A stretch of 64,000 bases of DNA, taken from positions 5,208,001 to 5,272,000 of the forward strand of contig OY764903.1 in assembly GCA_963668605.1 (NCBI GenBank). Reading direction: 5' to 3'. The position numbers were made by a program, and so were the translations under genes. The first letter of the stretch is position 1; every line of letters starts with the position of its first letter. This DNA comes from G963668605 sp963668605 (lineage in GTDB: Bacteria; Acidobacteriota; Terriglobia; Bryobacterales; Bryobacteraceae). This document shows, piece after piece, positions 26,573 through 33,791 of the stretch. Under the pieces are notes generated by a model that saw nothing but the letters and a program-made list of their open reading frames with translations, ran no database searches and had not been told where the DNA came from.

Positions 26573-27487
26573 TCAGACTTGCGTGTCTGAATCTCCTACG
26601 ATCTGCGTATAGATGCGTTGCAGGTCTTCCTGCGTGTAGTATTCAATCTCGATACGCCCGCGCTGTTCGCTCTTCTCCACGATGCGCACGCGCGTGCCAA
26701 GCGTGTGCTCCAGTTCGCGGATCGCCGCCTTGACATTCGGATCGAGCTTGACCTCTTCTTCAGCCACCTTGGGTTCGCGGGTGGCTGACAGCTTTTGCAC
26801 CAGGCGCTCGACCTCGCGCACAGAGAGGCCTTGTGCCGCGGCCTTCTCGGCCACCTCGAGTTGTGACTCCGGCGCCGCGATGCCAAGGATCGCGCGGGCG
26901 TGACCCATCGATAGGCGGTGCTCGGCCAGAAGGCGCTGAATCTCACCCGGCAGTTTGAGCAACCGGAGCATGTTCGTCACCGTCGTGCGATCTTTGCCTG
27001 TGCGGCGGCCGATCTCTTCGTGGCTGAGTTTGAGCTCGCGTCCCAAGCGGTCGAAAGCCTGGGCGACTTCGATGGGGTTGAGATCCTCGCGCTGGATATT
27101 CTCGATGAGCGCGATTTCGAGCAACCGTTCGTCGGCGAAGTCCTGGACAACTACTGGCACTTCGTGCAAGCCGGCGAGCTTGGCGGCCCGCCAGCGCCGC
27201 TCGCCGGCCACCAATTGATAGCGGTCGCCTTTGCGCAGAACGACCAGCGGCTGGATGATGCCATTGGCTTGGATGGACTGCGATAACTCGACGAGGCGCT
27301 CCGGTTGGAACACGGTTCTCGGCTGCAGTGGGTTCGGGTCGATCGCGTCGATAGGGAGGCTGGTGAGGCCAGTACGCGGTTCGGCCGGAAGCGGCGCAGC
27401 CACGGCGGGGGGCGGCGCCGCCGCGCGCGCCGGCAGCAGGGCTGAGAGCCCCTTACCCAATGCTTTCCGGTCCGGCAATTTGCTCAT
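26573..27487 (-). CDS. parB: Chromosome partitioning protein ParB
   Basis: 304 residues, normal for chromosomal ParB. The N-terminal tail KALGKGLSALLP is the ParA-contacting motif. The CTPase/ParB-N domain contains IDPNPLQPRTVF and GERRWRAAKLAGL, IENIQREDLNPIE follows, and a helix-turn-helix region (LSHEEIGRRTGKDRTTVTNMLRLLKLP) binds parS. The C-terminal dimerisation part has LEHTLGTRVRIVEK. Two parS sites lie just upstream of parA. The parB start overlaps the end of parA by 35 bases, so the two are translationally linked. Confidence 0.97.
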   Translation of the reverse strand: MSKLPDRKALGKGLSALLPARAAAPPPAVAAPLPAEPRTGLTSLPIDAIDPNPLQPRTVFQPERLVELSQSIQANGIIQPLVVLRKGDRYQLVAGERRWRAAKLAGLHEVPVVVQDFADERLLEIALIENIQREDLNPIEVAQAFDRLGRELKLSHEEIGRRTGKDRTTVTNMLRLLKLPGEIQRLLAEHRLSMGHARAILGIAAPESQLEVAEKAAAQGLSVREVERLVQKLSATREPKVAEEEVKLDPNVKAAIRELEHTLGTRVRIVEKSEQRGRIEIEYYTQEDLQRIYTQIVGDSDTQV

Positions 27488-28241
27488 GGCCGAGGATCTC
27501 CTTTGCTAGCTTGATGTAACTCTCCGCGCCCTTGCTGCGCACGTCGTAAAGCAGGATCGGTTTGCCGTGGCTGGGCGCCTCGGCCAGGCGGACGCTGCGC
27601 GGAATGACGGTCTTAAAAACGTCCTCCCCAAAGAACTCCCTGAGATCGTCGGCCACCTGCTTGGTCAGGTTGGTCCTGTCGTCGTACATAGTGAGCAGGA
27701 CTCCCTCGATCTTTAGTGAATGCTGAAAGGATTCGCGAATCCTCTCCACCGTGTCGAGGAGTTGTGAGATGCCTTCCAGGGCAAAAAACTCGCACTGGAT
27801 CGGGATCAAGAGCGAATCGGCGGCGACAAGGGCATTCAAGGTCAGCAAATCGAGCGCGGGAGGGCAATCGATCAAAATGTAGTCGTAGCGTTCGCGCACG
27901 CCGTTGAGCAATTCGCGCAGCCTGGTCTCGCGGTTCTCGATTGCGACCAACTCAATGTTCGCACCGACAAGGTTACGATCGGCGGGCGCTAGATCGAGGC
28001 CGTCGAGTTCGGTGTGCACGATCAGAGCGGAGAGATCCTTATCTCCCAGTAATGCGTGATACAAGCTGTCGTGGTCTTCTCCTTTCTTCACCCCAAGTCC
28101 TGTGGTGGAGTTGCCCTGAGGATCGGTATCGACGAGCAGCACGCGCATGTCATTGACAGCTAAGGATGCAGCAAGGTTGATGGCAGTCGTAGTTTTGCCG
28201 ACGCCACCCTTTTGATTTGTGATCGCAATGATTTTTCCCAA
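27453..28241 (-). CDS. parA: Chromosome partitioning ATPase ParA (Soj)
   Basis: 262-residue Walker-type ATPase. The deviant Walker A is KGGVGKTTTAINLAASLA (11-28), the A' motif VLLVDTDPQGNSTTGLG and the Walker B DYILIDCPPALDLLTLNAL. It binds DNA non-specifically in the ATP state and drives segregation of ParB-parS complexes. There is no ATG: the frame starts with TTG at 28241 (MGKIIAITNQKGG), preceded by GGGAG eight bases upstream, which fits a real initiation site. parA lies directly before parB and next to mnmG, the usual neighbour, but rsmG is missing. Confidence 0.97.
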   Translation of the reverse strand: MGKIIAITNQKGGVGKTTTAINLAASLAVNDMRVLLVDTDPQGNSTTGLGVKKGEDHDSLYHALLGDKDLSALIVHTELDGLDLAPADRNLVGANIELVAIENRETRLRELLNGVRERYDYILIDCPPALDLLTLNALVAADSLLIPIQCEFFALEGISQLLDTVERIRESFQHSLKIEGVLLTMYDDRTNLTKQVADDLREFFGEDVFKTVIPRSVRLAEAPSHGKPILLYDVRSKGAESYIKLAKEILGHEQIAGPESIG

Positions 28242-28313
28242 AATGATTACTCCCGGTCGAGCGAGACTATTCTATCAGAGCCGCCGTGTTGCGAGCTTCG
28301 ATTAGTGCTACTG

Positions 28314-28329
28314 TGTTCCACGTGAAACA
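28314..28329. promoter_or_regulatory. parS site 1
   Basis: TGTTCCACGTGAAACA matches the conserved 16-bp parS palindrome (TGTTTCACGTGAAACA) with one change. It lies in the parA-mnmG gap, about 70 bases upstream of parA, where ParB could both nucleate spreading and affect parAB transcription. Confidence 0.93.
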
Positions 28330-28368
28330 TCTCGTAGACTTAATTTAGATCGATCCTTCGGTTGCCAC

Positions 28369-30267
28369 CTACGTTTCACGTGGAACATCAGAGGTTCGGT
28401 CGCTGCGGCGGCCCGAGATGCTCAAATAGACGTCGAGAACTGAGATGGCGGCGGGTGTCACGCCCGGAATCCGGCTGGCCTGCCCCAGTGTTTCGGGACG
28501 CACGCGCGTAAGTTTGCCCTGGATCTCACGGGACAACCCAGGAATTGCCGTGTAGCGGAAGCCGGATGGGATCACACGGTTCTCGGCACCCTGTAATCGC
28601 GCGACATGCCGCTCCTGTTGCAGAACGTAGCCGGAATAGCGTAGTTCGGTCTCGATTGTTGTCAAAACGTCCCGGACCGGGTCTTTACCCAAGTGCGCGG
28701 CAATCGCAGGGCGCAACCGTTCAATCAAGGCCTCAGGCCGCTTGAGCCACAGCGCCAGCGTAGGACGATCCTCGTTGGCAAGGCCAAAATCGCCAAACCG
28801 CTTCGAGCCGGCGCGCTCGGAGGCCAGGAATCGGCAGATCTCCAGCTTCTGAGCCTGTTTTTCCTCGTAGAGCGCCCAACGGCGGTCGCAAACCAGTCCG
28901 GCACGGCGCCCGAGCGGAGTCAGCCTCTCATCTGCATTGTCGATCCGCAAATGCAGCCGAAACTCCGCGCGCGACGTGAACATGCGATATGGCTCGTCGG
29001 CGCCCTTGGTAATCAAATCATCTATGAGAATCCCGGTGTATCCTTCGGCACGGCCAATCCGAACGGGCTCCTCGTCGCGTAGCCGCGCGCCGGCGTTTAA
29101 TCCTGCCATCAGCCCCTGGCAAGCAGCCTCTTCATAGCCGGATGTGCCGTTGATCTGCCCGGCCAAATAAAGACATTCGATGCTCTTCACCTGTAGGCAG
29201 TGCGTCAACTCACGCGGATCGATGGCATCATATTCGATTGCGTAGCCCGGACGAATGATCTCCGCGCGTTCCAATCCCGGAATCGATGCAACCATCGCAC
29301 TCTGCACGTCGATCGGCATGCTGGTGGACATACCGTTCAGGTAGACCTCGTACGTATCCAAGCCCTCCGGCTCCAGAAAGATCTGGTGCCGGATCTTATC
29401 GGGGAATTTGACAAACTTGTCTTCAATCGATGGGCAATATCTGGGGCCAATTCCCTTAATCTGCCCACTATATAGTGGTGAACGCGAAATCGCCGCCTCA
29501 ACGATGCGTCTGGTCTCATCGTTGGTGTAGGCGACGTGGCACTGCACCTGCGGCCGGTCGATCTTCTCCGTCAGGAACGAGAAGGGTGTCGGCGTCACAT
29601 CGCCATTCTGTGGATGGAACCGGCTCCAGTCGATGCCTCGTCCGTCGAGGCGCGGCGGCGTGCCGGTCTTCAAGCGGGTCCAGGCCAGATCGAGCTTCCG
29701 CAACTGATCGCCCAACAGGTTCGACGGCGCCTCTCCGTTCCGGCCGCAGCTATACTGCTTGTCGCCGACATGCGCCAGTCCGTTCAGGAAAGTTCCAGTG
29801 GTGACGATCACGGCCTCGGCTTCGAGTACCCGGCCGTCGCGCAACCCAACGCCACGGATCCGCCGTCCGCCTCCCGGCTGGGCTTCGATCCGCAACTCCG
29901 CTACCTCGGCCTGGAGGATGCGCAGATTTTGCTCCCGCTCCAATGCCTCGCGCATCTTGATGCGATAGAGCTTCCTGTCGCACTGTGCGCGCGGCGACCA
30001 GACCGCAGCTCCGCGGCTCGTGTTCAGCAGCCGGAACTGAATCCCGGCAGCGTCGGTCACCTCGCCCATCACGCCACCCAATGCGTCGATCTCCCGCACC
30101 AGGTGGCCTTTGGCGATGCCGCCGACAGCAGGGTTGCAGGACATTTGGGCGATCAGGTCGAGGTTCATCGTGATCAGCCCGGTCCGGAAATTCATGCGCG
30201 CGCAAGCGCGTGCGGCCTCGCAGCCAGCGTGCCCAGCGCCAACCACAAGAACGTCGTACTTGGTCAT
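28369..30267 (-). CDS. mnmG: tRNA uridine-5-carboxymethylaminomethyl modification enzyme MnmG (GidA)
   Basis: 632 residues from the ATG at 30267. MnmG, with MnmE, builds cmnm5U at the wobble position of several tRNAs, using FAD. The N-terminal dinucleotide-binding fold is KYDVLVVGAGHAGCEAARACAR. Further conserved blocks are MSCNPAVGGIAKGHLVREIDALGG, GTPPRLDGRGIDW, PGYAIEYDAIDPRELT and GYEEAACQGLMAGLNA. The open frame continues 19 codons upstream into purD, but family similarity starts at this ATG. The last codons form a parS site. MnmE is not in the window, and rsmG (gidB), the usual downstream partner, is absent. Confidence 0.97.
   Translation of the reverse strand: MTKYDVLVVGAGHAGCEAARACARMNFRTGLITMNLDLIAQMSCNPAVGGIAKGHLVREIDALGGVMGEVTDAAGIQFRLLNTSRGAAVWSPRAQCDRKLYRIKMREALEREQNLRILQAEVAELRIEAQPGGGRRIRGVGLRDGRVLEAEAVIVTTGTFLNGLAHVGDKQYSCGRNGEAPSNLLGDQLRKLDLAWTRLKTGTPPRLDGRGIDWSRFHPQNGDVTPTPFSFLTEKIDRPQVQCHVAYTNDETRRIVEAAISRSPLYSGQIKGIGPRYCPSIEDKFVKFPDKIRHQIFLEPEGLDTYEVYLNGMSTSMPIDVQSAMVASIPGLERAEIIRPGYAIEYDAIDPRELTHCLQVKSIECLYLAGQINGTSGYEEAACQGLMAGLNAGARLRDEEPVRIGRAEGYTGILIDDLITKGADEPYRMFTSRAEFRLHLRIDNADERLTPLGRRAGLVCDRRWALYEEKQAQKLEICRFLASERAGSKRFGDFGLANEDRPTLALWLKRPEALIERLRPAIAAHLGKDPVRDVLTTIETELRYSGYVLQQERHVARLQGAENRVIPSGFRYTAIPGLSREIQGKLTRVRPETLGQASRIPGVTPAAISVLDVYLSISGRRSDRTSDVPRET
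28372..28387. promoter_or_regulatory. parS site 2, inside the 3' end of mnmG
   Basis: CGTTTCACGTGGAACA, read on the other strand as TGTTCCACGTGAAACG, is a second parS-like palindrome 42 bases from the first. It lies within the mnmG coding sequence and encodes the final residues VPRET before the stop. Confidence 0.9.
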
Positions 30268-30285
30268 TGCTATCATTGTATCGCT

Positions 30286-31557
30286 ATGAAGATATTGGTC
30301 ATTGGCAGCGGCGGCCGTGAGCACGCCCTAGCCTGGCGGCTGGCCCAGAGCCCCTCAGTAGAGAGCCTATTCGTTGCGCCGGGTAATCCTGGATCATCGC
30401 AAGTTGCTGAAAATAAATCACTTATATCGAATTATCCCGAAACTTTCCTTTCCATTGCCGAGTCTGCCGGTGTGGATCTGACCGTCGTAGGTCCTGAGGC
30501 GCCTCTCGCCGCTGGCGTTGTGGATCTCTTCCACCAGCGCGGCAAACTGATCTTCGGACCCACCGCTTCCGCTGCCCAATTGGAAAGCAGTAAAGTTTTC
30601 TCCAAAGAATTCATGCACCGACACAACCTGCCGACGGCCGGTTTTGCGACGGTGACGACGCTGGAGGAAGCCAAGTCGGCGTTCGACCGTTTCGGCTTTC
30701 CGGTGGTGCTCAAGGCGGATGGTCTCGCGGCCGGGAAGGGCGTCATCATTGCGCAGACGCGGCAGGAGGCCGAATCCGCGGCTGCCGGGTTGCTCTCCGG
30801 AGAACTGGTCGGCAGCGCTGGCGCGCGCCTCGTCGTCGAGGAGTTTCTGGTGGGTGAAGAGGTCAGTTTCATTGCACTCAGTGACGGCCGCAACATTCTC
30901 CCGCTCGAACCTACTCAGGATCACAAGGCGGTCTTCGACGGAGACGCCGGTCCCAACACCGGGGGCATGGGCGCCTACTGCGACAGTCGCATCCTGAACG
31001 CCGCCGAAACGGAGACGATCCTGCGCACGATCATCGAGCCAACCATCGAAGCGATGCGGGCGGAAGGCAACCCTTTCAGCGGATTTCTCTACGCCGGTCT
31101 GATGATGACGGCGACCGGACCGAAGTTGCTCGAATACAACGTCCGTCTTGGAGATCCAGAAACCCAGGCGCTGATGCACCGGATGGATTCCGATTTCGCC
31201 GAAGTGCTCTACGCGGCGGCGGCCGGGGACCTCTCCGGCAGGCGACTGGCGTGGAAAACGGATCCGTCGGTCTGCGTCGTAATGGCGGCGCACGGCTACC
31301 CGGGTAAAGTGCGTAGCGGCGATGAAATCCACGGCATCCGCAAGGCCGAGAGTCTAGGTGCCGCCGTATTCCAGGCCGGTACGAAGGAAGAGGACGGCAT
31401 ACTGAAAACTGCGGGCGGACGCGTCCTCGGAGTCACTGCGTCAGGATCGGATTTGCCCGCCGCCATCGAGCAGGCTTATCGCGCCGTGGCCGAAATCCGC
31501 TTCGATGGGATGCACTACCGCAAAGACATTGGCCGGAAGGGACTCAAGCGCTGGTAG
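30286..31557 (+). CDS. purD: Phosphoribosylamine-glycine ligase
   Basis: 423 residues, typical for PurD, which ligates glycine to phosphoribosylamine in purine synthesis (ATP-grasp enzyme). The N-terminus MKILVIGSGGREHALAWRLAQSP is diagnostic. The ATP-grasp core has FPVVLKADGLAAGKGVIIA, VVEEFLVGEEVSFIALSDG and the PNTGGMGAY motif, with LLEYNVRLGDPETQ at the metal site. The start is the ATG at 30286, only 18 bases from the divergent mnmG start, so the two promoters must lie within each other's coding sequence or leader. The gene is followed by tRNA-Arg. Confidence 0.97.
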   Translation: MKILVIGSGGREHALAWRLAQSPSVESLFVAPGNPGSSQVAENKSLISNYPETFLSIAESAGVDLTVVGPEAPLAAGVVDLFHQRGKLIFGPTASAAQLESSKVFSKEFMHRHNLPTAGFATVTTLEEAKSAFDRFGFPVVLKADGLAAGKGVIIAQTRQEAESAAAGLLSGELVGSAGARLVVEEFLVGEEVSFIALSDGRNILPLEPTQDHKAVFDGDAGPNTGGMGAYCDSRILNAAETETILRTIIEPTIEAMRAEGNPFSGFLYAGLMMTATGPKLLEYNVRLGDPETQALMHRMDSDFAEVLYAAAAGDLSGRRLAWKTDPSVCVVMAAHGYPGKVRSGDEIHGIRKAESLGAAVFQAGTKEEDGILKTAGGRVLGVTASGSDLPAAIEQAYRAVAEIRFDGMHYRKDIGRKGLKRW

Positions 31558-31586
31558 AATAAGAGTGATTTCGCAACTTTTCCCGC

Positions 31587-31663
31587 GGGGACGTAGCTCA
31601 GATGGATAGAGCGGTCGCCTCCTAAGCGACAGGTCGGCAGTTCGAATCTGCCCGTCCCTACCA
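31587..31663 (+). tRNA. tRNA-Arg(CCT)
   Basis: Acceptor GGGGACG pairs with CGTCCCT (one G-U). The D arm is AGCTCAGATGGATAGAGC, the anticodon stem GTCGC/GCGAC closes loop CTCCTAA with anticodon CCT, the T arm is GGCAGTTCGAATCTGCC and CCA is encoded. The last six bases overlap the 3' end of the convergent outer-membrane gene. Confidence 0.95.
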
Positions 31664-33097
31664 GGTTCCCATGCGCAGGACCATGCCCGCGCTGACCTGC
31701 AATCCGTTGGAATAGTCGTTTCCGTTCAAGCCGCGCGCAAACGAATGGCGATAGTCGACGCTCGCTAAGCGAATTGCGAGCGCGCTGTTCAGCTTAAGGT
31801 CGAGGCCGCCGCCCGCCGAGAGCGCGAAACCGTTGGAATCCTCCTGTACCGTGTACTGGTCATGCCAGATCGGATTGGCCAGAGTGTTTTGATTTGTGGT
31901 CGATTCCAGCAGTCGCTTCTTCTCTGGAAACATTTGTTCCTGGAAAAACTTGTTGCCGCCCAAGAGCACCTGGAAATGGGGATTCCAGCGTCCACCGGCC
32001 ATTGGAGACCAGCGCGGGCCGGCCATGTAGCTCAGCGAATCTCCGCTGAAATCCTTCTTCATGTCGAGCAGTTTACAGCCGCCCAGTTCAAACACCGCCT
32101 GCCAGTTCTCAGCGACCCGGACCGCTGCGCTGCCGCCGCCGCCGACGCACGATGCGCCGCTTGTGTTACCGGCGAACCAGCGATACTGCGGCATCATCGT
32201 AAACTCGAACGGCGCGACACCCGACGGAGGATTCACTTCCTCGGACCGGCTCCGGGAGATCAGGTCCGGATCCCCTCGCCGATAGGTCATGATGCCCCCG
32301 CGCGTCGTGCGATGCCACGGCGCCTGAAACGCTAACATGCTCGCCGTGCCGCGTGCCGGATTTAGAGCGCCGCGCACGAACAGGCGGACATAGTGATTCG
32401 TCACGCGGTCTTCCATCCATTGGACGACATACTTGTCGACCACATCTTCGCCGATCATCCAAGCGACGCCAAGGACCGGAGTGACGACGTGGTCGACGAA
32501 ACCCTGCTGCGGAAACTGTGATTGGATCTGGCCGATGGAGGCCTCACTGACGGGTCCTAATTCGAACTGCGTGCTGTAGACCCAGGCGAAAGCGCCTGCG
32601 CGCAGCCTGGCTTTCCAATAGGCACGCGATTTTCCGAACTCCGCACTGCGGTATCTCCTGTCGTTCTGCGACCAGAGGAAGCCAGCGATTCCGCCTTGCA
32701 TCGGATGTCCCACGTAATTCACATAGAACTCGTCGCCATCGGCCCAGCCATGCAGATTCGCGACGGAGGCCGCATATCCCTTGAATAGACTACCAGACGC
32801 GGCGCACGTTCCAGGTTCGGTACCGAGCCGGAAGGCATGTTCCATGCTCAGCAGCAGTACCGATTGGCCGATCACACCGTTCCAGTCGACGCCCGGCTCC
32901 GTCAGCCTTGGCCTCAGCACGCCGCCATCGGACGGGGGCGGGAGTGGCCGGATGATGCCTTCGGGAAGCGATGCGGCGCCAGGGCTCGCCAGAACGGAGC
33001 CCTCCGTCGTAAGTTGGGCATTCGCGGCAACACAGAAAAGAAAGCAGGGCAGGAAGATCTGCCCGATCCGGCTCCGGCACATATTTACTATTTTCAC
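31658..33097 (-). CDS. Probable outer-membrane beta-barrel protein, unknown function
   Basis: About 475 residues. A signal peptide (IGQIFLPCFLFCVAANAQ) is followed by a Pro-rich segment and alternating aromatic/polar strands, with a C-terminal strand ending in tryptophan (VSAGMVLRMGTW), as expected for an outer-membrane barrel. Features include MEHAFRLGTEPGT, a HGWADGDEFYVNYVGHPMQGG block and VLGVAWMIGEDVVDKYVVQWMED. The start is either GTG at 33097 or ATG at 33082. The TAG stop and the terminal Trp codon lie in the CCA end of tRNA-Arg on the other strand. I recognise the general style of acidobacterial surface proteins but no named family. Confidence 0.72.
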   Translation of the reverse strand: MKIVNMCRSRIGQIFLPCFLFCVAANAQLTTEGSVLASPGAASLPEGIIRPLPPPSDGGVLRPRLTEPGVDWNGVIGQSVLLLSMEHAFRLGTEPGTCAASGSLFKGYAASVANLHGWADGDEFYVNYVGHPMQGGIAGFLWSQNDRRYRSAEFGKSRAYWKARLRAGAFAWVYSTQFELGPVSEASIGQIQSQFPQQGFVDHVVTPVLGVAWMIGEDVVDKYVVQWMEDRVTNHYVRLFVRGALNPARGTASMLAFQAPWHRTTRGGIMTYRRGDPDLISRSRSEEVNPPSGVAPFEFTMMPQYRWFAGNTSGASCVGGGGSAAVRVAENWQAVFELGGCKLLDMKKDFSGDSLSYMAGPRWSPMAGGRWNPHFQVLLGGNKFFQEQMFPEKKRLLESTTNQNTLANPIWHDQYTVQEDSNGFALSAGGGLDLKLNSALAIRLASVDYRHSFARGLNGNDYSNGLQVSAGMVLRMGTW

Positions 33098-33132
33098 CCA
33101 ACTTTTGAGACGTTCACAATCACACTGCCGCC

Positions 33133-33181
33133 CCCAAAAAGAATCCGGACCGTCGGCCTGGGAACAGGCGGCAGATCCGGA
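33133..33181 (-). terminator. Intrinsic terminator after the glutathione peroxidase gene
   Basis: On the minus strand, TCCGGA (33181-33176) pairs with TCCGGA (33149-33144), and an inner stem GCCTG/CAGGC closes a TTCC loop. TTCTTTTT follows at once. Position, 25 bases past the peroxidase stop, and the T-tract fit a Rho-independent terminator. Confidence 0.65.
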
Positions 33182-33205
33182 AACAAACAGACAGCTAATT
33201 GTGCG

Positions 33206-33736
33206 CTATTCGCTGAGCGCCTTTTCGATGGCTCCCACCATCTCCGCCGAAGCGGGGTCCACACCGGAATCGAAACGCCCGATCACTTTTCCGTTCTTAT
33301 CAGCCAGGAATTTTGTGAAGTTCCATTTCACTTCGCCGCTCTTCTCGGTCAGAAAGCCGTAAAGCGGAGTCTTGTCATCGCCCTTCACAGAGACCTTCGA
33401 GTACATCGGGAACGTGACGTCGTACTTGCTCTTGCAGAAAGTCTTGATTTCATCGTTGGTGCCGGGTTCCTGCCCCCCGAAGTTATTCGCAGGAAAACCC
33501 AGCACCACAAGGCCGCGATCTTTATACTTGCGGTACAACGCCTCCAGGCCCGCATACTGCGGTGTATAACCACAGCGGCTTGCCACGTTGACCAGAAGGA
33601 CCACTTTGCCTTTGTACGCGGACAGCGGAGCAGCTTTTCCCTCAATCGAGTTCAGTGTGAACTCGTGAACACTGGAAGCGGCAAACAATCCTGCTGTCAT
33701 CAGTAGTATCCCCGGCACGACAGCTTTCGTCGTCAT
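33206..33736 (-). CDS. Glutathione peroxidase family protein (cysteine type), secreted
   Basis: 176 residues with an N-terminal signal sequence (MTTKAVVPGILLMTAGLFAAS), so it probably acts in the periplasm. The peroxidatic cysteine is in NVASRCGYTPQY near residue 56, the Gln in FPANNFGGQEPG and the Trp-Asn in WNFTKF complete the catalytic set. It reduces hydroperoxides, in bacteria usually with thioredoxin. Seleno-GPx has Sec at the peroxidatic position; here it is an ordinary Cys codon, although selB is the next gene upstream. A terminator-like hairpin follows. Confidence 0.92.
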   Translation of the reverse strand: MTTKAVVPGILLMTAGLFAASSVHEFTLNSIEGKAAPLSAYKGKVVLLVNVASRCGYTPQYAGLEALYRKYKDRGLVVLGFPANNFGGQEPGTNDEIKTFCKSKYDVTFPMYSKVSVKGDDKTPLYGFLTEKSGEVKWNFTKFLADKNGKVIGRFDSGVDPASAEMVGAIEKALSE

Positions 33737-33791
33737 GCCCTAAGAGATGTCGAGAGATACTCCTCGGATGCACAAAATAATCAACTTTCGT

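Noticed and set aside
30268..30324. Upstream extension of mnmG
   Set aside because: The extra 19 codons overlap purD, and the FAD-binding motif begins right after the internal ATG at 30267.
33206..33736. Selenocysteine codon or SECIS in glutathione peroxidase
   Set aside because: The peroxidatic position is a standard Cys codon and no in-frame TGA is present.
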